NCBI GenBank assembly: GCA_002633025.1
Contig: NMRB01000143.1
Location: 449,726-513,725, forward strand
Length of the DNA: 64,000 nucleotides
DNA from: Notospermus geniculatus
Lineage: Eukaryota > Nemertea > Pilidiophora > Heteronemertea > Lineidae
Direction: 5' to 3'
Below, piece by piece: positions 46,357-58,600 of the stretch. The notes under the pieces were generated by a model that was given only the letters and a program-made list of their open reading frames with translations, did not search any database and was not told the DNA's origin. The position numbers were made by a program, and so were the translations under genes. Positions within the stretch are counted from its first letter, which is position 1, and every line of letters begins with the position of its first letter.

Positions 46357-49300
46357 ATGAAAATGTTTCGGTCTGAAATTTCCTCTCTATTTTGCATCTT
46401 TTTATCCTTATTTGTGTTAAAATCAGAGGCAGAATTGTCAGATGTGACAGGTTATTTACTAGAGAAAATCAATGATGGGGAACTGGGTGCCTTTGGAGAC
46501 TTCAACTCTGATAAAATTACTGATGTATTCGTCATTACAAATTCTGGTAGGCATCTTCTGTACATTACTGTACATCAATGTACATGGGGACTTGTGAAAA
46601 GGAAAACCCAGGCTAGGGCCTGAAAGTAGGCCTGCCTGGGCCTATGAGAGGAAGGTGCCCACTTCACTCCTGTTTGAGACTTCAATAAATTGTTGCTATG
46701 CAGTGATCATTGTGATTGCACTGATTCTCTAATTAAATTAGCCTACTACTGTATAAAAAATAATAGTCTGATAGTAGCTAGCCTAGGGCTCTGCCTTTCA
46801 GTTTCATCACTATCAGCATCAGTCTGTCATTTTCATTTGTTTCACTGAAGATAATCAAGAGAAGACACCCACACATCTTTTATGTTCCAGGTACTGGGAT
46901 AAATGTACTAATTGCTGTGAAAGAAGGCCAGTATAAAACACAGCCTTTGATTGATCTGAAAAAGTATGACAACACCACGTCCACGAAGATCACCAGTGTC
47001 ATGCCAGGGGATTATGATGGAGACTCCCAGATGGATCTCTTGATCACAACATCTGCAAAACCTAAGGATTTGAGTGAACCAGTTTCTGTCCTCATCTACT
47101 GGGGAATAAGAAAGAAATCCACAGTTGGTAAGTTATGGCGCTCCGGTTTGCAGAAACTGCCAGTGAAGTTGTACAGACAGCTTTGTTGTCAATATCAGGT
47201 CATTCAATCTGAGTTATACTGACTAGAATGATATTTATGTTTCAGAGAGCACCCCTCATGCAGTGGACCACAAGATGACACAGCAACCTTTAGTCCTAGA
47301 GTAAGTTGTAACTGAATTCCAATCAATCAAAATTTGTTCAACACAGTGATTACAATTTACATAGCTTCTGCTCTGTGTACTTTGTCGATTTGTTTCCAAA
47401 CTGTTAATCTTTAAAACTATGGTAGGACAAATCATCATGCAATATAATTGCCTGGTCATTCGTGGATAGCATGAGTTTTTGACACCTTATCAATACTGAT
47501 GCCTTGAAATGCTGTGAATGTTGCAAAATGACCCATTGAGGGACAGAAAAAAGTAACAGTTCCATTTTCTTTTCAATTTTCAGCTATAATGCTGACATGA
47601 TACCAGACCTATTTGCAGAAGAATGGCCCAGTGGGAAGAGGTACTGCTGGCTGGGAAGGTAAGAATATTTTGCAAAATAGCTACATCAAATCATGTCGAT
47701 CACAGAATCCACAATTCCACCTCAACTTCTCTGTCGTTCTGTCCATTACAGTACAAACAGGACATTCCATCAACACGAAATCACTGCACCAAATGAGACC
47801 ACACTGCTACCAATGAGAGTGCCTCATTCCAATGCTTTTGTCGATCTTGATGATGACTTAAACGCTGGTAAGTGAATCTTAGTCCTACTCGTGGTCTCCT
47901 CTGGCATCAACACCCTTCAGGATATGATTTCCTCCGAGATTCAAACCAAGATGTTATGAGTGTCACACTTTCAAGCTTGACTGTGTTCCCTCCTGCTTAT
48001 CTTTGCTCTTCCTCTCATTTACATGTCGTTACATTTCTTTCTAGATTTATTCATCACAACTTATGATAAAAAGTCCCAGAAACAGGTCTATGAACTTTGG
48101 TACAATGAAGTAAGTTAAGTAACTTGCCTTTTTCAAAAACAATTCCGCTCAGGCCTTTCAAGCTATTGCTATGACCACTTATAATTATCAGGGCCCGTAT
48201 GCATAAAGGCAGAATAAGCTTATTCCAGGTATAGCTTCACGTTATAACGTAAGGTTATACCTGCAATAAGCTTATTCCACCTTTACGCATACGGGCCCTG
48301 GAGTGGTAGTTAGGTAGTTGCTGGAGTTTGGAGCTATTGGAATTGATGTAGGTCTCTTGTTCCTGTAGTCGGTTTCCATAGGAAGTCATTGACCTCAGAA
48401 TTACACCTCCCGCTCGTGAGTTACCACTGGCTGCGATTTCTTTCAGGTGAACTCGGGTGGCTGGACACTGAATAGTACCATTGAGCCACCTCTGAGTAAG
48501 GCTGCTCATATCGGACAGGCTGTTTTCACTGATGTCGGTAAGTTCACATTAGTGACCATCCCAAGTGGCTCAGTGTCATCGTCTGATAAATTTCTATTCA
48601 CATTTGAGAAATATTTCCTCATGTAACATAGGGATCCTGCTGCTCTTGGCTGAGTAACAAAATTTGACTGCCAATCTGATCATCTTTCAGACGCAGATGG
48701 TAAGATGGACATATTGCTACCTGTCTGCCGTGATTCCAAGTGTAAGGAAAGTGGTGTTTATGCCTACTCTGACAACAAATGGACGCTGATGATTGGACAG
48801 TTCACCCGTTCTGGTAAAATCTGGAAGTTTGTGGCCCCAGGAAAATCAAATGTTCAGCCAATCACACTGAGGGTCGGGGATTATAACCTGGACGGATACC
48901 CTGATCTTGTGGCCATTCTGCAGTCAGTGGAGAACGGGTGAGTGGTTTTGAATTCAGGAAGAGAGCTGTCAGAGTGGGATGGAAACATTGGCCCCTGTCA
49001 CCACTTTCTGGGTTTGATCCCTATTCGAACCCGGTATTCATATGATAGAGAGTGCAACTCTGACTGCACAGGGGTTTTCTCTGGATACTCAGGTTTCCTC
49101 CTGCTTGTATGAAGAACTGCAGCATAATCAGGCACGGAAATAAGTGAGGATGCTGTAACATGATCAGAGACTTATACAAGTAGGCATCTGTTTGGTCTGG
49201 TTTTCAGAGCTGAATCGTAGTGAGGTAGAAATCCATTTTAACAAATATTGAATCCTCTGTTTTCAGACAAACAGTAAAGCGAGCTTGCATTCTGTACAAC

Positions 49301-51165
49301 TATGACTGCAAAGACGCCAGCTGTCGACCTTTGGGCAGGAGTTTCTATGTTGATTATGGAACACAGCTGGATTCTGTGAAGACAGCTGAGACTGCAGCTT
49401 TCTTCGACATTTATGAAAATGTAAGGATGCGTGCATTAGTGTTGTCTTTGGGACACTGGAGTGATGGTACAGGTGGCTTGCAAGAATCTGCTTAGTTGTG
49501 AAGACCACTTAATCATGCACCAACCATTCCACAGTAATCATATTCTAGTCTCACATCCAGATTATTCGACAGCATTTAAGGACAAGGACATGTAGTGATT
49601 CTGAGATCAAGACTATCGCGGTATACTACAGGTAATCAGATGTGCTTGTTCTTTTCCAGGGCATCCTAGATGTGTTCGTGACCAGCAGGACAGAAAAAGG
49701 CTCCACAGTTCATGCTTTCTTACATGCATTCACATTGGATGCCTGCTTCATGAAAGTCACAGTGGTCAGTGGGCTGTGTTACCATGACTGTGGACAAAAC
49801 TCTGTGAGTATTGCTGTATCACCTGATTTATTTTTCATTACAATTGGTCTTCTTGTAGTAGCCATGCAAACCTGATTTTGATGGTTCCCCTCTTTTCCTT
49901 CAGCCTTATGGTTCTGACCAGCCTGGTCCTACAGTTCGTTATGAAACGACCAGAACTGATGGCAGTTCACAAGTCAGCACTGGTGGGTAATACAGACAAG
50001 TCATTACTATGATGCCCGTTGTCAATTTTCCCGCCTGGGACTCTGAGACAGAAACAGGCGAATGCTGTAGTCCTATAATGTTCAGTAAATGATGACTCGG
50101 TCGAATGCTGTTCTACAGACACTTCCGATTGTGTCATACTAACAGCGTGCCATAGACTGGAAGACATACGGTAGTTGTGGCTTCCCGCTGTTCATTGATA
50201 AGAAAAGTGACATGTGGAATTTGAGTCAGTGGATAAGATTTTCTTTTTCAGCTGGCCAGTTATCACAATCTGCCTACATGGCTCTGCAGTTACCCTACAC
50301 AGTGTTCGGCCTGGGTATATCGCCCAACTTTGTGGATTCCATGACAGCTGGGATTCCAACTCCTGCAGAGAGTGTAAGTTGTTCTATTTTGTACTTCTGA
50401 TGGTCAGTTGGTACTGTGCTGTTAAATGGCAGTATCTTTGCTGTTATTCTGTACAGAAAGTCATACAGATTCCCTCTTCCCAAAAGTGATATTTTCCATC
50501 TCTCCTGCAGGAGACCCGCAGGAAAAAGAAGTGGACTTCCATCATTCCCAACTCGCAGCTGATAGTCATACCACATCCTAATGATGACCCAAGTGGGTGA
50601 GTTGACTCTAAAGACCCCCTTTTGCCCATAATTGAAGTCGTTCAGATGCCCTTTGTGCCGATAAATTGAGTTCCAGACTCCAGCTAATTGTGCTCAGCAT
50701 GCCGGCTTTACAGTATGGGTGAAAGCCTGATTCCTGCTGCCTGAACTTACAACAGGAGATTCACTGCCAACTTTTACGGGATGTGAGGCCAGTTGTACTG
50801 AAATCTGTGTCCTTAAATCTTGTCATTGCCTTTCAGTTGGTACAATAAATTATTCATTGCTCCCATGGCCAATAAGCAAGTCCTGTACACAGCAGCTGCT
50901 CTCATCGGAACGTGTGCATTGGTGGCTATTATATCTGGAGTTCTACAGTGGAGAGAAAGGGTAAGGTTTTATTCTAGGTCAAGGTCGGGTATGGTCAAGG
51001 GTCATTCAAGGTCAAGATGTAGAGGTATTACTGTACCTCTGTTGAGATAAATACTTGCAGTTCTAAGACTGATCGAGGGAACTGAAACATTCTTTTTATC
51101 TTCAGGCTGAAGACAAGAAAGAAAAGCTGGTAGATGCCCAGAAATTCCACTTCGATGCCATGTGA
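46357..51165 (+). CDS. ITFG1: ITFG1 / T-cell immunomodulatory protein homologue
   Basis: Fifteen coding exons: 46357-46546, 46891-47127, 47246-47300, 47584-47658, 47752-47867, 48045-48109, 48447-48537, 48691-48937, 49267-49420, 49660-49803, 49904-49982, 50252-50373, 50511-50596, 50837-50960, 51106-51165. All junctions are GT..AG and phase-consistent, giving 614 residues (human about 612). The start was chosen at 46357 because it gives a signal peptide (residues ~1-26); an in-frame upstream ATG at 46234 would hide it. FG-GAP/integrin-alpha-like calcium loops of the DxDxDxxxD type are visible: DFNSDKITD, DYDGDSQMD, DLDDDLNAD, DYNLDGYPD and a partial DADGKMD. A single transmembrane helix near residue 575 precedes a short basic tail ending FHFDAM, as in vertebrate ITFG1. 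It is a type I membrane glycoprotein with a beta-propeller ectodomain. It runs tail to tail with GPATCH1. Confidence 0.95.
48189..48300. repeat. MITE with CAGGGCCCG termini in ITFG1 intron 6
   Basis: A 112-bp element that starts CAGGGCCCGTATGC and ends GCATACGGGCCCTG. Its inner inverted segments are GAATAAGCTTATTCC-like. Size and termini resemble the 111-bp element at 2435, so both may belong to one hAT-like family. No target duplication is seen. Confidence 0.85.
48960..49160 (+). repeat. Possible SINE-like fragment in ITFG1 intron 8
   Basis: A polymerase III B-box-like word GGTTTGATCCC (about 49012-49022) is followed, after CGAACCC, by GGGGTTTTCTCTGGATACTC and GGTTTCCTCCTGC. That phrase is one I associate with dispersed repeats in marine animals. 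No clear A-box, poly-A tail or flanking duplication was found. Confidence 0.3.
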
Positions 51166-51579
51166 AGAGGTGCTTTAGAAATTCATCTAGTCAAGGTCTA
51201 TGCAACAAGTTTTAATAAATGATCCAAAGGGGCAGATTATAACACTCATTACATAGAGCTTCAGTGGAGTAATTTCAAGATGCTCTTCTTGGTTCGGCTC
51301 CTGAAGGTGCTCATCAGTGATTCTGTATGACTGATGAATTTGGGGGTATTACCCAAGTTTTGGGGCCATATTCACACAGCCCGCATGAATTAGCGACCCT
51401 GCAATGATAACGTTTGACCATTTCTGCCATATGTTCATCCAGCGTTTCACACAGTACCATGCTCACCAAGTTGCAAAAACTGTGACTCGGGGCCCCTTTC
51501 TGTGTTCTACACATAACACAGTGATTAGGACATCAGTTACAGGTGGTCGTTTAAGATGTGGAGAGTTTATACTGAAGTA

Positions 51580-51585
51580 AATAAA
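51580..51585 (+). terminator. ITFG1: Candidate polyadenylation signal (ITFG1)
   Basis: AATAAA about 415 bp after the ITFG1 stop, followed by a GT-rich stretch. An earlier AATAAA at 51214-51219 is an alternative. Confidence 0.4.
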
Positions 51586-51771
51586 GATTGTGTACTTAAT
51601 GTGTACACAAGTGGTACTTCTACAACAAGATGTATGATTGTGATACAGAAATACTGTAAAATTATGTAATTTATTTATTTTCTTTCAAGTGGTGATGGTG
51701 TATATATTGTAATTATGATTCATTCTGTATATAATAGCCCAAGATGGTATACTGCGCTCCGTACATGCTGT

Positions 51772-52336
51772 CTAGATATCACCGTGGAGAATCGCCAACG
51801 CAGTAGCCGAGTTTCTCAGGTGGCAGTGCTGTGATCCGAGTGAAACATGGCGGCTCTGTCACATATCGATGTGTGTGTTGCCGACTAAAACGCGAAAAAT
51901 AGATAGTTTCGGTCGAGGTGAGCGAGTTTACGTAAATTCGAGGATGATCTAGTGATAATTTGCAATTGAACAAGCCGAAATATAGGTGCTGAAGGAGTGT
52001 TGTTTCTTTGTTTGAAGTGGAAATGTTCGTTGTGTTAGGCCGGTTGTTTGATTGACGGCAGTTCCACGTAGTGACACTTGAACTTTTCCACTTCAAATGT
52101 AAAATCGACCACGTAATTCCAATAAAGAAAGCTTTAGATTAATAGACGATAAACTGGAGGTCATCCTCGGCATAGTCTAAGTTTTTGTATCTTTCATCTT
52201 CGGTACTTTGCTCCCCACTTTGGAGTTGACATCCTCAACATTCGTGATACAGCCGCCATGTTTTTGACTCGGATCACAGCGCTGCCACCTGAGAAACTCG
52301 GCTACTGCGTTGGCGATTCTCCACGGTGGATATGTC
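51772..52336. repeat. 560-bp foldback element with about 96-bp arms
   Basis: The arm at 51775-51876 and its inverted copy at 52240-52334 share the run CACCGTGGAGAATCGCCAAC and continue through ACTCGG/CCGAGT to ATGGCGGC with few mismatches. The intervening ~360 bp are unique. Each arm encodes the same short open frame on opposite strands, a by-product of the symmetry. Each arm also carries an AAACATGGCGGC YY1-like site. Confidence 0.9.
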
Positions 52337-52522
52337 ATCGGCCATTTCAAATGGTCAGTGCTTGTCAAATAAAACATATTTTAGAGAAGATGAGTGGTGT
52401 TTTTCATTTCAATAAAGTGCAGTACATTGCAGTGGTGTAATGCACCAAGTGAGGATGATGACCTAAAGAGGAAGGAAATGAAATTCAGGAGACATTATTT
52501 TGTGGAGGTCATTACTTGTGAT

Positions 52523-52528
52523 TTTATT
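52523..52528 (-). terminator. GPATCH1: Candidate polyadenylation signal (GPATCH1)
   Basis: AATAAA on the minus strand about 165 bp past the GPATCH1 stop codon at 52690. Confidence 0.45.
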
Positions 52529-52689
52529 TCTCATTTTCAAAGATATGCAGGGACAATATCCCCAAGGTAGAAAACAGTGATTCATGCCACGCTGATGGAT
52601 GGTCAATCACAATAACAAATGGCATGTAGCATAAATGCTAACTCCAGCCATGCTAGTAGAAGATCCACATATTCCTTCTTCGACTGCCA

Positions 52690-55600
52690 TCACATGAAAT
52701 CCGCAGCTTTTAATCTCTTCCCAGGAAGATTATGAATCCTGAAAACAAAAGTTGAACCATAAGAATCTGGTTATGGAGGACTAAACAACATCCTGCTGAC
52801 CCCTAAAGATTGGCTCAACAACTGGATTGGATAATGAATTCACAAAAGACCTCCACAAAACAAATGTAGCTTGGGAAATTCACTCACTTTGTAAGTAGAT
52901 CTCTCGTGCTGGGCTCTCCTTCATCACTGCTATCAGAATTGGCCTCCGATCCACTGCTGCTGGATGGACTTGCCTTTTTCTTATGCTTATCTTTGTGGTC
53001 TTTGTGTTTCTTCTTTTTCTTGTGTTTACTCTGAAACATGAAATGATGAGACATTCAGTAGATATTCTTAGACGTGCTCGGACTCTCCAGTTGGGGACCA
53101 ACTTCTGCTGTCCTTAATAGAGAGGTGTCCTTCTGACACAGGCATCCGCTGAGGGAGGTTCGACTTTACTAACCTTTTTATCTTTCTTGTCCCTTTTCTT
53201 CTTATGTTTATGCTTATCCTTATGTTTGTGTTTCTTTTTCCTGTGTTTATCACGATCCTTTTTGGATGTAGACTTGGAGGAACTCTCCTCAGATATCACT
53301 GACACTTGTGGAGGCATGGGTCCGTAGACCTCTTCATCAATATCCTCATCAGAATCTTCGTCCATCTTTTCACCAAATCCTAAGCGATCTTCAATCAGTT
53401 TGGTAGCAGACGGCAGAAGTTCTGAAGCAGACGACTGTTCCATTTTTTCACAAACACTATCAGAGTCCTTTGAAGTTCCAGCACCCTGTAACTGAGAAGA
53501 ATTTGTGGTGTCCATTGGTACGTCCTTGTCTATTGGGTCCCACCGTGACCTTCTCTGTGACGGTAACAAAAACCGATGCATCCGCTGTCCATCACTTTGC
53601 TGACTTTGTTTCTGAGTATCATCTATTTTGTCTTCCTTTTGTTCGGTTTCTTCCTTCTTTTCCTCTTCATCGGAGGAAGAACTTGAACTGCTCGAATCAG
53701 ATGCTTCAAATATGGCCTTGAAGAGATCCATGGGTGGTCTCTCCTCTTCTGATGGGGCGGCCTGCGGTGATTAGAAAACAAATCAGAAATTTTGAGGAAG
53801 TGAGCAGCATTATTCAAGGAACTGTCAAGACTGGGATCCTATAAATGCAAGGACTCAATTCAACAATCGGTACTTCAGATAGTTTCTCAAATGAAATGGA
53901 ACATCAACTGATGCAATCCACTCACCTTTTGTTTATCCTTTTCTACATCTTTATCACCATCATCTTCTTCCATCTGCTCAGGATCAGCCTGACCTAAAGC
54001 CTCCTCTTTCGTTATCTCAATATTGTCCTTTTTCTTGGCCATACCAATCACAAAGCTCACAGCAGGACGGGTGGACTCTTTCGGCTCTTCTTCTACAGGG
54101 GGTGGAGGATCTTCTGTAATGAATAAATGAATGAATGAAAGAAAGAAACAATGGATGAAATACATGTAAGCTGTTACAAACTTTAGACCTCCGCACTGCC
54201 ATCGAGTCAAAAACTTCCATTGAAAGCAAGGTGCACCACCAGGGCACCCGGATTCCCCCTGCTCTTGCGACAACAGAGAAACTCACACCTACCTTTGAAC
54301 TTAATGGCCCTAGGAGGACTTGACTGTTTTTCTTCTTTAGCTTTTGGTACATTCAGAAAGTTGAACACAGAAAACTTATCCCGTTTGACTTTCTGCGATC
54401 CAACTTGGGATGAGTCTGGGTAAGGATTGGCCACGTTGAACCTTCGACACAGCAGTTTGTCTGGGTGCCATTCAATAACGTCACGGGTCATCTTCCCATA
54501 CATCTTCATCTCTGCTGCCTTTGCCTGGTCACTCTTGGCAACCTTGAAGGATAACAGCAGAAACACAATGGTCAGCAACTTTGTCATAGCGGTGGTCCAC
54601 AATGAGATGATTAATAAGACAGCAAAAACAGTGAAACACAGCCTCAGCTAATTCTGCCCTCTGGCAGTAAAAGGCAGGATCTCCATCAATGATCGGTGGG
54701 AGAATGGTTGACAGAATTAACAGCAATACTATACACAACAATGTACTTGAAAGTACATGATAGAGCTATTACTTCAAGTGACTATCCTCCCACTGATCAC
54801 AACTGAAAAGGCCCATTATCAGCGGAAGTTATCAGTGGGAGTATGATTGATTGAAGTAACAGCTACATATACTCTGCACAACAATGTACTTGAAAGTACA
54901 TGATGATGGAGCTATTACTTCAGCTGACCATCTCCCCACTGATCAGAAAAGGAGATAATACTGTTGACCAAATATTTGAAGGGCAGTCCCTGAAGAATAA
55001 GATTGATGAGTACCGGGTACGTACAGATTCATCAGCAGGCACTTCAACTGTGTCACTGTCATCGTATTTCCCACGGGTGAACCGACTGGCTATCATCATC
55101 GATAGGGGTCGGTAAAGTTTGGCCGCCTTCGCAAACTCCTCCATCTCGTGTTCTCGCTCCCACTCTGTCAGGTGGAGGTCATCATTTGTATCTGGAGGAA
55201 AAGACAGATAATTCGTCTTGAATCATGGATTGTTCCTGTGTGATGTAATTAACACAATCCAGCACACTAGGCTTGCTCAAAGAAGAGATAAATCTGGGCA
55301 ATTCAGGGGGGATTCGTAAAGTGCTGTCACAAGTTGTAACTTACATTTTCTCCCATGTTTCTGCGCATCCAAATACTGTTCATATCTGACTTGTTTCTCT
55401 GGGTCCTTTTCAAAAGGTTTGAATCTAGCATTCCCAAATGATGTTGGTGATGTCACCTCTCTCCACGATGACCTTGTCTGGTCTTGACCTTTATTTAATT
55501 TTTCCTTGTCACTCGGCGATGAAAGACTGGAGCTAGCAGGCTGAAAATCCTTTGGTTGGCTGGATGGAACAGAGGGGCCAGGAATGGGAGCTTTGATGGG

Positions 55601-58600
55601 CGACCCTTCAGGGGGTAGGGTCCTATCCTTGGCAGGGGGTAGGGTCCCATCCTTGGCAGGGGGTAGGGTCCCATCCTTGGCAGGGGGTAGGGTCCCATCC
55701 TTGGCAGGGGGTAGGGTCCCATCCTTTGCAGCCTTTATTTTCTCTTTATCTTTATCAGACACCAGATCGAACACTGAACCTATAAAACAGAGGATTTCAG
55801 CATAAAGTCATCCCTTGATGCCTCCTGATAATACCGAAATGGGAAATTTTGTCAATGCACTCTGACTCACCAATCAATGACTTCTCCCCCAAAATAGCTC
55901 CCCTAGTATTAGCATCAAGCTTCGTCTCGGCTTGTGAATCGCGTTTATTGGCATTCTCTGGTGGGGATGGAATTGGCATCCCAAGAATATCTACAGGTTT
56001 TTTGAAAACGTGGATCGGCCGAAAGTCTCTTGGTAACGGTGGTGGTGGGAAGGTTTTCTTCTGTTTTAGTGATGTTGAGCTGAGCGAGAAGCCTTCCAGT
56101 GCCTTCCCAATACTGTCTGGACCCTGGGTAAGAGCAAGGCGTCGAGAGGAGCCTGAAAATTTGATGTTTAGAATCATCACATTAAGAATTGTGTGTATGG
56201 TTGTGCGGACATGATGAAAGCCATGTGAAAGTAACCAAGTCATCCTGATTGGGTAGACAATTGGCTAACTAACAAACTTTGTCAGATTACTACAGTCAGA
56301 ACTCCTCCCAAGCTCAAATACTCTAAATTAGACTCAGTTTTTTTTCAGCAAGTGACAAATCCAAACTTAAGACTCCTCATTCCATACTCAATGGAGATTT
56401 GCGAGAGAACAAAGAAAGTTGATTGAAATGTACAATGTATCATCCTACCGAGTGCATGTTTTGGTGCCGTCCATCCATAGCTGGTGTCCGCTTCATCAGT
56501 GAGCTCACGATCATAACCAATCATACTGTGTACTGAGTAGACATCATCATCTTCATCATTCAAGGCACCAACACCGAAGGCCTGCAATAGACAGCGTACA
56601 TCCTCACCTATCTAGGGATACAACAAATCTGATCCAAAAGTGAGCCTCAATAGCGAAAGTCTGAGAGCTTCTTTCGGGCAACACACACGGAACTTTGTTT
56701 GAATCTCTCTTCAAGACACCTAAGGACTGCCCAATACTGTCCTCAGTTGAGAAGCATTCTGATAACTGATGCAACCTTGCTTGGAAATGATGTATTGGGG
56801 TGAACCTTGGTGTCTTATTAGAGGGGTGTCTGTCCAATATAGAGAGAAGGTACATTTTATAGATGAGTGCAGAATCAGAACGCACTTACATGACCACTGA
56901 TACCCTTTTTCCCCGATTTTGATACCGGAGCAGGAGCTTCAAACAGATTGACGTGTCCATGAAGTGCAGCCTTAGGGTCAAGGCCACGGTAGCCAATGCC
57001 ATGCAAATTATCCTTGGGGTTAAAGGTGAAAGGTGAAGTATCTTTAGGGGCAAAGGTCACATCCTGTGGGATATCGTCATTGGAGCTGGAGTCATCACCG
57101 TCAGGTGGTTTAAATGCACAGCCATATACTTTTGTTCCAGGTTGATCTGAAAAACACATGTATCTTGTGTAACGATGTGCAAACTGAAGTACACAGGAGC
57201 TAGGGGAGGCAGACACACGTCATCTGTGGTTTGGAAGTATGTAAAGTGTGTTCATTGCCAACAAAGTCAAACTAACTGCAGTTCCATTGTCATTTGTTCA
57301 GCACACATACCAGTACCGGTACCCAATTCTTTTTTCTTCTTTTTCTTCTTGCGCGTCCGGGGTCCAACACCCTGCCCCTCTTTCCATCCCATCTTCTTCA
57401 GCAGACGCATTCCCATTGGGACCCTGTTGAAGAATCAAAGATTAACCTTTTACTCTTATTTCGGCCTGTTTTCTGGGCCAAGGCAATCAGGCCTATAGAT
57501 ATAAAACGAACTTGTGAAGGGGCTGTTGTCTTAAACATCATCACAGGTAAGGCCACTGAAACTAGATGATAAGGTTCTCGTCAACCAATTTCCAAAAATC
57601 AGTGAGGGAATTTCGTCAACTTTCATCTTTCATCCACCACGTGCCGTGAGAATCAGACAATAGTGTTCAGAATGAGGCTTCCGCCCCTCTGACACATCGT
57701 CAGAAAATCGATATCAACAACCCGGATACCACAGTACCATATCATGTACACTGAATGCATGCCGAGGATCTGGCAAACAACACCTGGAAGTGAGGTAGGC
57801 GGGATTCCCCGAGCAAGCTCGATCACGGCAGACGGCTTTTCACTCACCCAGACGCCGCGGGCGGCGCTGGAGAGTCGATTGTAAAGATCGTCGGCAAGGA
57901 GATGCGGATTTTTGGCGCGGATTTTTTATAAAAGATGAACGACGAACTTTTTTGATGCGGGGCCAAAATCGCATGCGGGCGGTGACGAGAACCTTATCAT
58001 CTAGTTTCAGTGGCCTAAGGTATCAACAATATCTCATTTTATAATATACTAAGAGATGTTTCCACTTACTTAGAAGGAAGGACAAGATCTTCAAGATTGA
58101 AATCTGGGATGGTGCTTCTCTCTGAGGTTGGGGCACTGCGCTTCTTCAGTGCACTCAGACTTGCAAAGTCATCAGTAGCAGAAATCTTCTTAGGGGCAAT
58201 ACCAAACTCTCCCAAGTCCTAGAAAAAATAAGAGGTTTGTGACACAATCATTTGTAATGTAACATCATAAAGATAAGATTGATAGGAACAAACAGTGTGT
58301 TAGGAGGCACATCTATCATTAATGGAACAAACTGTGAAAACTAGCGACTGCTTATGCTTACATCTTCATCCATAAAATCTTCAGGTCTCTGTCCATCTCC
58401 AGTGGCAGTGCCAGCCCTTTGGGACCTTGATGACACAAATGTCTGGGGGGTAAAACCTTCCTTTGTGCCAACAGTATTGAAGAAACCAGCAGAAAAGCCA
58501 CCAGTGAATGCTCCATGGAATCGCTGGCGACCTCTTTTGTCTTTGACAGTCTGATCCTGCGGTGCTGGCGCTCTCTTTGGAACCTCATCTGAAAGAGTGA

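Larger units (their letters stand above)
51166..52689. other. Tail-to-tail intergenic region between ITFG1 and GPATCH1
   Basis: Holds the ITFG1 3' UTR (AATAAA at 51214-51219 and 51580-51585), a 560-bp foldback element, and the GPATCH1 3' UTR with a minus-strand AATAAA at 52523-52528. No other gene is recognised. Confidence 0.6.

Noticed and set aside
49005-49035. tRNA-like B-box sequence
   Set aside because: No cloverleaf, A-box or acceptor stem could be formed; listed only as a possible SINE fragment.
51779-52440. Open frames on both strands sharing a short peptide
   Set aside because: The shared peptide comes from the inverted arms of the foldback element, so it is a consequence of symmetry rather than coding conservation.
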